Positions 26,392 through 35,521 of a stretch of DNA of 64,000 nucleotides are shown here, in pieces. The stretch covers positions 1,736,001 to 1,800,000 of the forward strand of contig CALNYT010000002.1 of the NCBI GenBank assembly GCA_942490885.1, given 5' to 3'. Both the position numbers and the translations under genes were made by a program. This stretch comes from Oceanirhabdus sp942490885 (lineage in GTDB: Bacteria > Bacillota > Clostridia > Clostridiales > Clostridiaceae). Each line of letters begins with the position of its first letter. Position 1 is the first letter of the stretch. The notes under the pieces were generated by a model. That model was not told where the DNA came from. It was given only the letters and a program-made list of their open reading frames with translations, and made no database searches.

Positions 26392-26436
26392 TGTCTTTAA
26401 AACTTCTTTTTATGCATTTTTTAAAAAAAATATGGA

Positions 26437-26476
26437 ATATCATTGAATTTATTATAAAATTTTGTTAAAATGATAT
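26437..26476 (+). promoter_or_regulatory. ppdK promoter inside an inverted repeat (candidate CcpN operator)
   Basis: TTGAAT (26,443-26,448), 17 bases, TAAAAT (26,466-26,471). An inverted repeat ATATCATT (26,437-26,444) / AATGATAT (26,469-26,476) overlaps the -35 and -10 boxes. The leader to ppdK is about 210 bases of AT-rich sequence without an obvious structure. Assignment to CcpN is inference from adjacency. Confidence 0.55.
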
Positions 26477-26688
26477 CAGCTAAAGAATAATTAGATGGCA
26501 CAAAGAATAGTTTGAATTTACAGAAAAATTAGAAGTATATACAAATTTAAAATATTCGCTCATAAATGTATTGAATAGAGTTTCCCAAATTTATACACTC
26601 TACTCAATTATAATTTATACATAACACTGCTAATAATTATTTAATATATATTTAGACAAAAAGAGCATAACAAGAAGGAGTGGGAAGA

Positions 26689-29313
26689 ATGAAGAAATAC
26701 GTATACCTTTTCAGTGAGGCAGATAAGAGTATGAAAAATCTCTTAGGGGGTAAAGGCGCTAACTTAGCTGAAATGACTAAGCTTGGAGTACCAGTGCCAG
26801 AAGGATTCACAGTTTCAACGGATGCTTGTAATAAGTATTACGAAGATGGAAAAAAATTATCAGATGAAATTATTGAGCAAATCAATAATTCGCTCTTAGA
26901 GGTAGAAAAAGTTACTGGTAAGAAGTTTGGAGATAAAAAAGATCCATTATTATTATCAGTTAGATCTGGTGCAAGAGTTTCTATGCCAGGTATGATGGAT
27001 ACGGTTCTTAACTTGGGGTTAAATGATGAAGCTGTTGAAGGACTTGCGGCTTTAACAGGAAATCCAAGATTTGCATATGATTGTTATAGAAGATTTATTC
27101 AAATGTTCTCAGATGTTGTTATGGGAATTGAAAAGAGTAAGTTTGAAAGAATACTTGATGAAGTAAAAGAAGCAAAAGATATACAACTGGACACAGAGTT
27201 AACTTCAGAGGATTTAAAAGAAATAAGCGTAATGTTTAAAGACTATTACAAAGAAGAAAAAGGTGAAGAATTCCCACAAGATCCTAAAACACAATTATTA
27301 GAATCTGTTACAGCTGTATTTAGATCATGGGATAATCCAAGAGCTAATGTATATAGAAGATTAAATGACATTCCTTATGAATGGGGAACAGCTGTTAATG
27401 TTCAAAGAATGGCATTTGGTAATATGGGAGATACTTCGGGTACTGGAGTTGCATTCACAAGAAACCCATCAACAGGTGAGAAAATGATGTACGGTGAATA
27501 TTTAATGAATGCTCAAGGTGAAGATGTTGTTGCGGGTATTAGAACTCCCAATCCAATAAGTCAGTTAGAAAAGGAAAATCCAGAAGTTTATAGAGAATTC
27601 TTGGATATTACAAATAAATTAGAGAATCATTATAGAGATATGCAAGATATGGAGTTCACTATTGAGCAAGGAAAACTTTACTTCCTTCAAACAAGAAATG
27701 GAAAGAGAACTGCTCATGCGGCACTTAAAATTGCTGTTGATTTAGTTTCAGAAGGGTTATTAACTAAAGAAGAAGCTATATTAAAAGTTGAACCTAAGCA
27801 ACTAGATTCTTTATTACATCCTAATTTTGATGTGGATGAGTTAAAAAAAGCTAAGCCTATCGGAAAAGGACTTCCAGCATCACCAGGTGCAGCTTGTGGT
27901 AAAGTAGTTTTCTCAGCTGAAGAAGCTAAAGCAATGAAAGCACAAGGAATTGATGTAATCTTAGTTAGACTTGAAACTACACCGGAAGATATTGAAGGAA
28001 TGGTAGCAGCGCAAGGTATCTTGACGGTTAGGGGAGGAATGACTTCTCATGCGGCGGTTGTAGCGAGAGGAATGGGTACATGTTGCGTATCTGGATGTGG
28101 TGATATTAAAATAGATGAGGAAGAAGGCGTATTCTCATTAGGTGGAAAGACTATTAATAGAGGTGATTCAATATCACTAGATGGTTCTACAGGAAACATC
28201 TATGGAGATGCTATAAAGACAGTTGATCCAGAAATAGGTGGAGACTTTAGTACTTTCATGGAATGGGCTGATGAGATTAGAGTTCTTAAAGTTAGAGCCA
28301 ATGCAGATAACCCTAGGGATACAGCGCAAGCTGTTAAGTTTGGAGCAGAAGGTATTGGATTATGTAGAACTGAGCATATGTTCTTTGAAGAAGAAAGAAT
28401 TTTTGCTGTTAGAGAAATGATTGTTGCTAAGAGTGAAGAACAAAGAAGAGCGGCTTTGGAAAAATTACTTCCAATGCAGAAAGGTGATTTCATTGGAATT
28501 TATGAAGGATTAGAGGCGAGACCAGCTACAATAAGACTTCTTGATCCACCATTACATGAATTCTTACCTCACGAAGATGAGGATATTCAAGAATTAGCGA
28601 CTGAAATGGGATTAAGTTTTGAAGAGTTAAAAGAAACTGTTGAATCTCTTCAAGAGTTTAACCCAATGATGGGGCATAGAGGGTGTAGATTAGCGGTATC
28701 TTATCCAGAAATCGCTGAAATGCAAACTACAGCAATAATAGAAGCAGCTATAGAAGTTAAGAAGAATAAAGGATATGATATCATTCCAGAAATTATGGTT
28801 CCATTAATCGGAGAAAGAAAAGAATTAGCTTTTGTTAAAGAAATTATAACTAAAACTGCTGATGCTATAATAGCTAGAGAAGGCGGGGATTTAAAATATA
28901 AAGTAGGTACTATGATTGAGATTCCAAGAGCTGCATTAACAGCTGATGAAGTAGCTAAAGAAGCAGAATTCTTCTCTTTTGGTACTAATGATTTAACACA
29001 GATGACATTTGGATTCTCAAGAGATGATGCTGGTAAGTTCTTACCATATTATTATGATACAACTATCTATGAGAGTGATCCATTTGCTAGATTGGATCAA
29101 AACGGAGTAGGTAAATTAGTGAAAATGGCATGTGATTTAGGAAGAACTACTAGACCTGATATTAAATTAGGTATCTGTGGTGAGCATGGTGGAGATCCAT
29201 CATCAATAGAATTCTGTCACAACGTTGGACTTGATTATGTTTCTTGTTCTCCATTCAGAGTTCCAATTGCAAGACTAGCAGCAGCACATGCTCAAATAAA
29301 TAATAAAAGATAG
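26689..29313 (+). CDS. ppdK: Pyruvate, phosphate dikinase
   Basis: An 874-residue enzyme that reversibly converts pyruvate, ATP and phosphate to PEP, AMP and pyrophosphate; in clostridia it can act in glycolysis or gluconeogenesis. The N-terminal ATP-grasp part has LLGGKGANLAEM and SVRSGARVSMPGMMDTVLNLG; the swivelling domain carries the phosphorylated histidine in GGMTSHAAVVARGMG; the C-terminal PEP domain ends with GICGEHGGDPSS and CSPFRVPIARLAAA. ATG 26,689 is 8 bases after AAGGAG; GTG 26,680 overlaps that site. Monocistronic, with promoter at 26,443 and terminator at 29,319. Confidence 0.97.
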   Translation: MKKYVYLFSEADKSMKNLLGGKGANLAEMTKLGVPVPEGFTVSTDACNKYYEDGKKLSDEIIEQINNSLLEVEKVTGKKFGDKKDPLLLSVRSGARVSMPGMMDTVLNLGLNDEAVEGLAALTGNPRFAYDCYRRFIQMFSDVVMGIEKSKFERILDEVKEAKDIQLDTELTSEDLKEISVMFKDYYKEEKGEEFPQDPKTQLLESVTAVFRSWDNPRANVYRRLNDIPYEWGTAVNVQRMAFGNMGDTSGTGVAFTRNPSTGEKMMYGEYLMNAQGEDVVAGIRTPNPISQLEKENPEVYREFLDITNKLENHYRDMQDMEFTIEQGKLYFLQTRNGKRTAHAALKIAVDLVSEGLLTKEEAILKVEPKQLDSLLHPNFDVDELKKAKPIGKGLPASPGAACGKVVFSAEEAKAMKAQGIDVILVRLETTPEDIEGMVAAQGILTVRGGMTSHAAVVARGMGTCCVSGCGDIKIDEEEGVFSLGGKTINRGDSISLDGSTGNIYGDAIKTVDPEIGGDFSTFMEWADEIRVLKVRANADNPRDTAQAVKFGAEGIGLCRTEHMFFEEERIFAVREMIVAKSEEQRRAALEKLLPMQKGDFIGIYEGLEARPATIRLLDPPLHEFLPHEDEDIQELATEMGLSFEELKETVESLQEFNPMMGHRGCRLAVSYPEIAEMQTTAIIEAAIEVKKNKGYDIIPEIMVPLIGERKELAFVKEIITKTADAIIAREGGDLKYKVGTMIEIPRAALTADEVAKEAEFFSFGTNDLTQMTFGFSRDDAGKFLPYYYDTTIYESDPFARLDQNGVGKLVKMACDLGRTTRPDIKLGICGEHGGDPSSIEFCHNVGLDYVSCSPFRVPIARLAAAHAQINNKR

Positions 29314-29318
29314 TTCAT

Positions 29319-29347
29319 AAAAAAGCATGCATTCGCATGCTTTTTTT
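29319..29347 (+). terminator. ppdK terminator
   Basis: AAAAAAGCATGC (29,319-29,330), ATTC loop, GCATGCTTTTTT: strong hairpin with T7. Confidence 0.92.
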
Positions 29348-29369
29348 AATGGAGAATTGGAGGATAAGA

Positions 29370-29739
29370 ATGAATATTCAATATAATATATTATTTAGCA
29401 CGAATTCTATTGGATTTCCATATATCAAAGATAGGTTAAAATCTTTGATTTCAGCATATGACAAAGTGTTAATTTTTCCATGGGTGTTTCCCGTAGATAT
29501 GTCTCAAAAAGAATTTATAGAAGAGTATTTTCCAAAGTATGGTCAGCGTTACGAACGTTCAATTGGGTATTTACGAGAATTTGGTATCAAAGATGAAAAT
29601 GTATTTATTGCTATTTGCTATAAGTGATGATGGGGCTATCTTGGTTGACAGAAAAACTAATCAGTTTAAAATGTTTAGAAATGTAAAAAAAATCTCTATT
29701 AATAATGTGGATTTTGAGAATAATCAGTCGACGAAGTGA
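29370..29739 (+). pseudogene. Decayed peptidase E/S51-like (type 1 glutamine-amidotransferase fold) gene
   Basis: Two fragments in different frames. The first (29,370 to a stop at 29,626) reads MNIQYNILFSTNSIGFPYIK ... GIKDENVFIA, like the N-terminus of clostridial peptidase S51-like proteins. The second, in the next frame to a stop at 29,739, reads FAISDDGAILVDRKT ... FRNVKKI, like their C-terminus. The roughly 100 central residues with the active site are missing at a junction near 29,610-29,625, so an internal deletion plus frame change inactivated the gene. A good ribosome binding site (TTGGAGG) remains. Family assignment is from memory of the pattern. Confidence 0.6.
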
Positions 29740-29804
29740 TTAGTAATCTTCTTAAATACAAAAACTGGTCTTGTAATTAGTGAAAGCATCTTGTCCTAAT
29801 GATT

Positions 29805-29877
29805 AATAAAATGTAGGTTCTGACATTAGTCAGAACCATCCATTATTCTCCATTATCAATTTTATTTAAGGTTTCCC
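29805..29877. repeat. Short family A repeat, probable cotS terminator
   Basis: GGTTCTGAC (29,816-29,824) / GTCAGAACC (29,829-29,837) hairpin, then ATCCATTATTCTCCATTATC. On the minus strand the hairpin lies about 50 bases past the cotS stop and is followed by TACATTTTATT. Confidence 0.6.
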
Positions 29878-29885
29878 TATCATTA

Positions 29886-30983
29886 CTATTCATATGAACA
29901 ATAAAATTTTGGTGAATTGTTAAATTCATTTATCAGGTGTTCAAGATCAAGTTCGAAGTTCAAAGCAAAAGATATTTTTTGATCGATTGTAGCTAATGAT
30001 TGTTCAAGTAGATGTGTAAATGCATTCTTATTGCATTTTTTATAATTCTTATAATAATCACGAATCAGTTTCCAGATTCTTTGAGGAAAAATTAAAGACA
30101 TAAAAATGAATTTTAGATCATCATAGTTTAATGGATTAGTTCTGTTATATATTTCTAGCCATAAGCGAGTAGTGTCGTAATTCCATAAGGTTGAGCTTCG
30201 TTTAAGGTATCTTCTTAATGAATGGCAAATATCATTGCCAACAGGGGTTAGCTTGCAATTATCAAAATCTATAACCCAAATTCGTTTGTTATTATCGAAT
30301 AATATATTCTTATTAACATAATCCATATGACAAAGTGAAGTTGTGAGATTGGAATAATTGATAGTTGACGAAATTTTATATGCCATAGAGCTTAATTGTA
30401 ATATTTTATCAAAAAACTTAACGTATAGCTTGGAAAAATTATCTTCTAAAAGTAGAGCAGAATTAAAATAGTTAATCAGGGTTAAGTGTCTTTTGGTTAT
30501 GGATTTAAGAGGACTACTACTTTGACATTTTAATGTACTCCCAACTATAGGAGTGAAATTATGACCTACTTTGTGCATGAAAGCTAAATTGTGTCCTGAC
30601 TCTATGAAAGAATCTAGATTATCATAATTTAGCTTGGTTCCTTGAATCCACGGGGTGAGTATGAATAACATATTTTCATAAGATATAAATCGTCCACCAG
30701 AAACTGTTGGAATAAAAATTGGCACATTAACTCCTTTTTTATTCCACCATTCCACTGCTGAATATGTAAATAGTAGCTCTCCAATACCATAATATACTTT
30801 TTTTAAGCAATACTCTTTGTTATTAGTTTGAGAAACTTTATAGACGGCTCTCTGTTTTTGAGAGTCTTTAAATTTAATTTGCTCAATATTGTAATTATCT
30901 AGTCCATAAAAGGGTAATATATTTAAACGTACATTTTCTTCTGATAATAATTTAGAATTTCTATCGGAAACTTTATTAGACAT
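29886..30983 (-). CDS. CotS-family spore coat protein (protein-kinase-like fold)
   Basis: A 365-residue member of the CotS/YutH family, aminoglycoside-phosphotransferase-like proteins found in spore coats. The kinase-like catalytic region is visible: LCHMDYVNKNILFD matches HXDXXXXN, and VIDFDNCKLTPVGNDI matches the metal-binding DXD block; LKKVYYGIGELLF provides the N-lobe lysine region. The coat role is known for B. subtilis CotS; the substrate, if any, is unknown. GAGGTGTT precedes the ATG. It is a lone minus-strand gene between ppdK and dgt. Confidence 0.8.
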   Translation of the reverse strand: MSNKVSDRNSKLLSEENVRLNILPFYGLDNYNIEQIKFKDSQKQRAVYKVSQTNNKEYCLKKVYYGIGELLFTYSAVEWWNKKGVNVPIFIPTVSGGRFISYENMLFILTPWIQGTKLNYDNLDSFIESGHNLAFMHKVGHNFTPIVGSTLKCQSSSPLKSITKRHLTLINYFNSALLLEDNFSKLYVKFFDKILQLSSMAYKISSTINYSNLTTSLCHMDYVNKNILFDNNKRIWVIDFDNCKLTPVGNDICHSLRRYLKRSSTLWNYDTTRLWLEIYNRTNPLNYDDLKFIFMSLIFPQRIWKLIRDYYKNYKKCNKNAFTHLLEQSLATIDQKISFALNFELDLEHLINEFNNSPKFYCSYE

Positions 30984-31053
30984 AGTAACACCTCAATGAT
31001 AATGAAATTAGTATCTATTTAAGCATATTATAATAGTGGCTTTAATATGATGT

Positions 31054-31098
31054 TTTTTTATAGTTTAAGAAATTGAAAATTTCTTAAACTATAAAAAA
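31054..31098. repeat. Perfect 20-bp inverted repeat, terminator-like
   Basis: TTTTTTATAGTTTAAGAAAT (31,054-31,073) and its exact complement (31,079-31,098) around TGAAA. T- and A-runs at the ends make it terminator-like in both directions, although it lies upstream of both cotS and dgt, where no transcript is expected to end. Confidence 0.75.
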
Positions 31099-31104
31099 TG
31101 AAGG

Positions 31105-31225
31105 GTTTGTAGAGAAGGAATTTCCCATGCTGATTTAAGAAGGGTGCTCAGTAACGATAGTTGTGTAGTAACGGGAACGTGGGTTTTCCTAACGGAGTGC
31201 GTGAAGCACGCATTTTAATATTTTT
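31105..31225 (+). other. GC-richer, foldable segment upstream of dgt (candidate structured RNA)
   Basis: Between the inverted repeat and dgt, about 100 bases are unusually G-rich. Possible pairings are AGGAA/TTCCT, CCCATG/CGTGGG, CTGA/TCAG and a terminal TGCGTG/CACGCA hairpin (about 31,188-31,203) followed by TTTTAATATTTTT. This looks like a small RNA or leader ending in a terminator, but it matches no family I recognise. The remaining bases to dgt are AT-rich. Confidence 0.35.
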
Positions 31226-31324
31226 ATATATAATGAAAAGGAATTGTTATTTAAGGATAGAATAAATGTATATATGAAATGAATGGAATTAAGAAATATT
31301 AAAACATAGAAAAGTGGTGATTTT

Positions 31325-32350
31325 ATGATTAGAGAATATCTTGAGAATCAAGAAAAAACTATATTGTGTGATTTGGCGGCGTTTTCTCTTACAAGTAAAG
31401 GAAGGGAAAAAGAGGAGGAACGGTGTTCGTTGAGGACTGCCTATATGGTTGATAGAGATAGAATTATTCATTCAAAATCTTTCAGAAGACTAAAGCATAA
31501 AACGCAGGTTTATATAAAGACGGATAGTGATCATTATCGAACAAGGTTAACACATACCCTTGAGGTCTCACAAATCGCTAGAACGATTGGAAAAGCATTA
31601 ATGTTGAATAATGATTTGATTGAGGCTATAGCTTTGGGGCACGATATCGGGCATGTTCCATTTGCGCATAATGGCGAAGAAGTATTGAATGAACTTCTAA
31701 GTGATGGATTTAAACATAATATAAATAGTATTAGAGTTTTAAGGAAAATTGAAAACCATGGGAGAGGATTAAATTTGTCCCATGAGGTATTGGATGGAAT
31801 ATTACATCATAGTGGGTTGAGTAGAGGGGAATTTAAAAGTGAAACCCTTGAGGGACAGATTGTAAAGATTGCTGATAAAATTGCATATGTTAATCATGAT
31901 ATCGATGATTCAGTGAGAGCGGGATTGCTCAATGAAGAGTTACTTCCCGTAAATGCTATAAAAGTTTTAGGGAAAAAGCATGGTGATAGGATAGATTGTC
32001 TAGTTAAAGATGTTATAGATGTAACTGGGAAAAATATAAAAGAAAGAATCAAAAAGGTTGATATGAGTAATGAGGTTCAAGATGCGTTACATGAATTAAG
32101 AAGCTTTATGTTTAAGAATATATATAAAGGAGATATTTTAAAAAGAGAGCGAGAACAGGCAAAATTTGTTATTGAACAAGTTTTCAAATATTTTATAAAT
32201 AATTTAGATGAAATGCCTGAATTTTATAAAGGAATCTCGGAGATAGAAGGTGCAGAACGTGGAGTTGTAGATTACATAGCGGGCATGAGTGATGATTATT
32301 GTATACATCTTTTTAATAAAATTTATGTGCCTAAGTGTGTTATCTTTTAA
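31325..32350 (+). CDS. dgt: Deoxyguanosinetriphosphate triphosphohydrolase-like HD protein
   Basis: A 341-residue HD-domain dNTPase, the type that splits dGTP (and in homologues other dNTPs) to the nucleoside and triphosphate. The metal-binding residues are in TRLTHTLEVSQIART, ALGHDIGHVPFAHNGE and a later ADKIAYVNHDIDD. Length and the RSFRRLKHKTQV-like block (here SFRRLKHKTQVY) fit the short Firmicute/clostridial form. GTGATTTT precedes the ATG; only a weak ribosome binding site (AAAGTGG) is present. dgt-dnaG-rpoD is the normal clostridial order. Confidence 0.92.
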   Translation: MIREYLENQEKTILCDLAAFSLTSKGREKEEERCSLRTAYMVDRDRIIHSKSFRRLKHKTQVYIKTDSDHYRTRLTHTLEVSQIARTIGKALMLNNDLIEAIALGHDIGHVPFAHNGEEVLNELLSDGFKHNINSIRVLRKIENHGRGLNLSHEVLDGILHHSGLSRGEFKSETLEGQIVKIADKIAYVNHDIDDSVRAGLLNEELLPVNAIKVLGKKHGDRIDCLVKDVIDVTGKNIKERIKKVDMSNEVQDALHELRSFMFKNIYKGDILKREREQAKFVIEQVFKYFINNLDEMPEFYKGISEIEGAERGVVDYIAGMSDDYCIHLFNKIYVPKCVIF

Positions 32351-32549
32351 TTAATTAAAAAAAATACAATAAATTGAAGGAAATTGAGAAAAAATAAAGA
32401 ATAGTAATATAGCAATGAAATTTTTACTGTTCTATTCGAGGAACTTCTTATGAAAATAATTATTATAAAAGAGGATTCTATGCAGATTATGTCGAATAGA
32501 TATAAGTAAGTCTGTGCTCTATTAAGAAATAAAAGTAGGGTGATTAATT

Positions 32550-34313
32550 TTGATATCAGAAGATATTATATTACGAATTAAAGAAGAAAATGACATAGTT
32601 GATGTTATTTCAGATGATGTTAAACTTCAGAGGGGTGGAACAAACTATAAAGGGTTATGTCCTTTCCACGGAGAAAAGACACCATCGTTTACTGTGTCAC
32701 GAGAAAAACAAATCTATAAGTGTTTTGGATGTGGTGAAGCAGGAAATGTTATTACATACATAATGAAAACAAAAAATCGCTCATTCCCAGAAGCTTGTAG
32801 TTATTTAGCTGATAGGGTAGGTATTGAGATTAAAGAATTCCGAAAAGATAACGATGTTAATTATGAAAAAAAGAAGCGGTTATACAAACTCAATACTGAA
32901 GCTGCTAGATTATTTTATTATAATCTAAGAAAGAATACTAATGCACAAAAGTATTTTTTAAACAGAGGAATTAATGAAAAAACTTTAAAAAAGTTTGGAT
33001 TAGGATTTTCAAATGATAGCTGGAATGATCTCCTCAATACTATGAAAGGGAAAGAATTTTCAGAACTAGATTTATTAGAGGCGGGACTGATATCAAAAAG
33101 CAAAAAAGGTATGTTTTTTGATAAATTTAGAAATAGAATCATATTTCCTGTGTTTGATGTTCAGGGAAATGTAATCGGATTTGGTGGAAGGGTTTTAGAT
33201 GATTCACTACCAAAGTATTTAAATAGTCCTGAAACATTACTTTTTAAAAAAGGTACTAATTTGTATGGACTTAATTTTGCTATAAAAGGTAAAGCCATAA
33301 GAGAGCGAAAGATTATCATTGTTGAAGGATATATGGATTTTCTTTCAATTCAACAAAGTGGTATTACAAATGTAGCTGCCTCTTTAGGTACTGCTTTTAC
33401 TCCAGAACAAGCAAAACTTCTTAAGCGTTATGTGGATGTTGTGATTTTATGCTTTGATAGTGATGATGCCGGTAAAAAAGCTGCTGCTAGAAGTATTGAA
33501 ATTCTAAAAGAATTTGGATTTGAAATAAAGATATTAAGAATCCCAGATGGAAAAGATCCAGATGAATTTTTAATGAGGCATTCTACAGAAGAATTTCAAC
33601 ATTTGCTAGATAATGCATGTTCATTAATTGAGTATAGAATAATAATGGAGGGAGATAAGTATAATTTAAAAAACCAAGATGGTAAGTTGAAATTTCTTAA
33701 AGCTACATCTAAAATTCTTTCAAAAGCGTCTCCTATTGAGCAAGAGATTTATGTTAAGAAGATTTCAAATAAAACAGGTATAAGTGAGCAGAGGTTTTAT
33801 GATCAAATTAATAATATGTTAAAATTTGAAAATAAAAATGAAAATATAAGGAATGAGAATGGAAAAAATAGTCAAAACTTATATTTAGAACCTGCTTATT
33901 TAAAGGCGGAAAAAAGTTTAATAAATTTAATGCTAAAAAAAGAATTTTATTATGAAATAATGGAAAAAATTAATAAAGAAGAGTTTAATGATAATATTCA
34001 TATTTCTATAATTAAGTTGTTGGAAGAACTACATCGAAATAACATAGAGAATAAAGTAGAATATATAGAAGGTAAAACAGAAAACGTAGATATTATTAGT
34101 GAGCTTATAAGAATAAATGAAATTGATATAAGAATGGTTGATGATGAAAGAAAAGTATTTATTAATAATTGTATTAAAGAAATAAAGAAACATAACTTTA
34201 TTGAAAGAAAAAATAAATTAATTGAAGAACTTAAAGTAAATGAAAAAAATGGGAATATTGATAAATGCATAGAACTAGCTATGGAAATTAGAGGAATTGA
34301 TGAATTGATTTAA
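32550..34313 (+). CDS. dnaG: DNA primase
   Basis: A 587-residue primase that makes RNA primers at the replication fork. The N-terminal zinc domain has CPFH (C37, H40) and CFGC (C58, C61); the TOPRIM core has IIIVEGYMDFLS and CFDSDDAGKKAA; the C-terminal helicase-binding domain is divergent and lysine-rich, as often in clostridia. The start is TTG at 32,550 after AGGGTGA with 6-base spacing. It is followed by rpoD after 33 bases, forming the macromolecular-synthesis operon. Confidence 0.96.
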   Translation: MISEDIILRIKEENDIVDVISDDVKLQRGGTNYKGLCPFHGEKTPSFTVSREKQIYKCFGCGEAGNVITYIMKTKNRSFPEACSYLADRVGIEIKEFRKDNDVNYEKKKRLYKLNTEAARLFYYNLRKNTNAQKYFLNRGINEKTLKKFGLGFSNDSWNDLLNTMKGKEFSELDLLEAGLISKSKKGMFFDKFRNRIIFPVFDVQGNVIGFGGRVLDDSLPKYLNSPETLLFKKGTNLYGLNFAIKGKAIRERKIIIVEGYMDFLSIQQSGITNVAASLGTAFTPEQAKLLKRYVDVVILCFDSDDAGKKAAARSIEILKEFGFEIKILRIPDGKDPDEFLMRHSTEEFQHLLDNACSLIEYRIIMEGDKYNLKNQDGKLKFLKATSKILSKASPIEQEIYVKKISNKTGISEQRFYDQINNMLKFENKNENIRNENGKNSQNLYLEPAYLKAEKSLINLMLKKEFYYEIMEKINKEEFNDNIHISIIKLLEELHRNNIENKVEYIEGKTENVDIISELIRINEIDIRMVDDERKVFINNCIKEIKKHNFIERKNKLIEELKVNEKNGNIDKCIELAMEIRGIDELI

Positions 34314-34346
34314 TTTTTTTACGAATGAAAGGAGGCCAAAACTACC

Positions 34347-35453
34347 GTGAAGAATAAAAAAGAAAAAATGAAGTTGGTCAAAGATTTAATAGATAAAGGT
34401 AGAAAAAAAGGTAGTTTAACGTACCAGGAGATAATGGATGAATTAGAGGAGGTCGAATTAACTCCTGAACAGATTGAAAAAATCTATGAAACTCTTGAAG
34501 GGTTGAATATAGAGGTTGTTGGCGAAGTCAAGCAGGTTAAAAAGGATAAAAAAGAAGGTATTGAAATTATTGATGATGACGATGAAGATGAAAAAATAGT
34601 TGATTTGAGTGTGCCTGAGGGGATTGCTATTGATGATCCTGTTAGAATGTACCTAAAAGAAATTGGTAAAGTACCATTATTATCATCTGAAGATGAAGTT
34701 GCTCTTGCTATGAAAATTGAAGAAGGGGATTATTACGCTAAGAAGAAGTTGGCTGAAGCTAACTTAAGGTTAGTTGTTAGTATAGCTAAAAGATATGTTG
34801 GTAGAGGGATGCAGTTCCTGGATTTAATTCAAGAGGGTAACCTTGGTCTTATAAAAGCTGTAGAGAAGTTTGATTATAGAAAAGGTTATAAGTTTAGTAC
34901 TTATGCTACATGGTGGATAAGACAGGCGATAACAAGGGCGATTGCTGACCAAGCGAGAACTATTAGAATTCCGGTTCATATGGTTGAGACTATTAATAAA
35001 CTTATAAGGGTATCAAGACAGTTGTTGCAAGAATTGGGAAGAGAGCCGTCTCCGGATGAGATAGCAGAAGTGATGGAACTACCTGTTGAGAAAGTAAGGG
35101 AAATAATGAAAATAGCCCAAGAACCAGTTTCTTTAGAAACTCCTATTGGAGAAGAAGAGGATAGTCATTTAGGTGACTTTATTGAAGATGAACAGGCGCC
35201 GGCTCCATCAGAAGCGGCTGCGTTTACGATGTTAAAAGAACAATTAATTAATGTTTTAGATACATTAACTCCTCGTGAAGAAAAGGTGTTAAAACTTAGA
35301 TTTGGACTAGATGATGGTAGAGCAAGAACTTTAGAAGAAGTAGGGAAGGAATTTAATGTTACTAGAGAGAGAATAAGACAGATAGAAGCGAAGGCTCTTA
35401 GGAAACTCAGACATCCTAGTAGAAGTAAAAAACTAAAGGATTACTTAGATTAA
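34347..35453 (+). CDS. rpoD: Primary sigma factor SigA (RpoD)
   Basis: A 368-residue housekeeping sigma factor. Region 1.1 is short and acidic; region 1.2 is DPVRMYLKEIGKVPLL; region 2 has AKRYVGRGMQFLDLIQEGN and YKFSTYATWWIRQAI; region 4 ends with LEEVGKEFNVTRERIRQIEA, which reads TTGACA-type -35 boxes. It starts with GTG at 34,347 after GGAGG at 11 bases, rather far; ATG 34,368 is an alternative. It is co-transcribed with dnaG and closed by a short hairpin at its stop. Confidence 0.97.
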   Translation: MKNKKEKMKLVKDLIDKGRKKGSLTYQEIMDELEEVELTPEQIEKIYETLEGLNIEVVGEVKQVKKDKKEGIEIIDDDDEDEKIVDLSVPEGIAIDDPVRMYLKEIGKVPLLSSEDEVALAMKIEEGDYYAKKKLAEANLRLVVSIAKRYVGRGMQFLDLIQEGNLGLIKAVEKFDYRKGYKFSTYATWWIRQAITRAIADQARTIRIPVHMVETINKLIRVSRQLLQELGREPSPDEIAEVMELPVEKVREIMKIAQEPVSLETPIGEEEDSHLGDFIEDEQAPAPSEAAAFTMLKEQLINVLDTLTPREEKVLKLRFGLDDGRARTLEEVGKEFNVTRERIRQIEAKALRKLRHPSRSKKLKDYLD

Positions 35454-35478
35454 GCGCCGTAATTTTATGGTGCTTTTA
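35452..35478 (+). terminator. rpoD terminator
   Basis: AAGCGCC (35,452-35,458) / GGTGCTT (35,469-35,475), one G-U, followed by TT ATC TTT; overlaps the stop codon. Weak to moderate. Confidence 0.6.
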
Positions 35479-35521
35479 TCTTTAATTTATTTAAAAATGT
35501 CTTAGACGGAAGGAGAAAATC

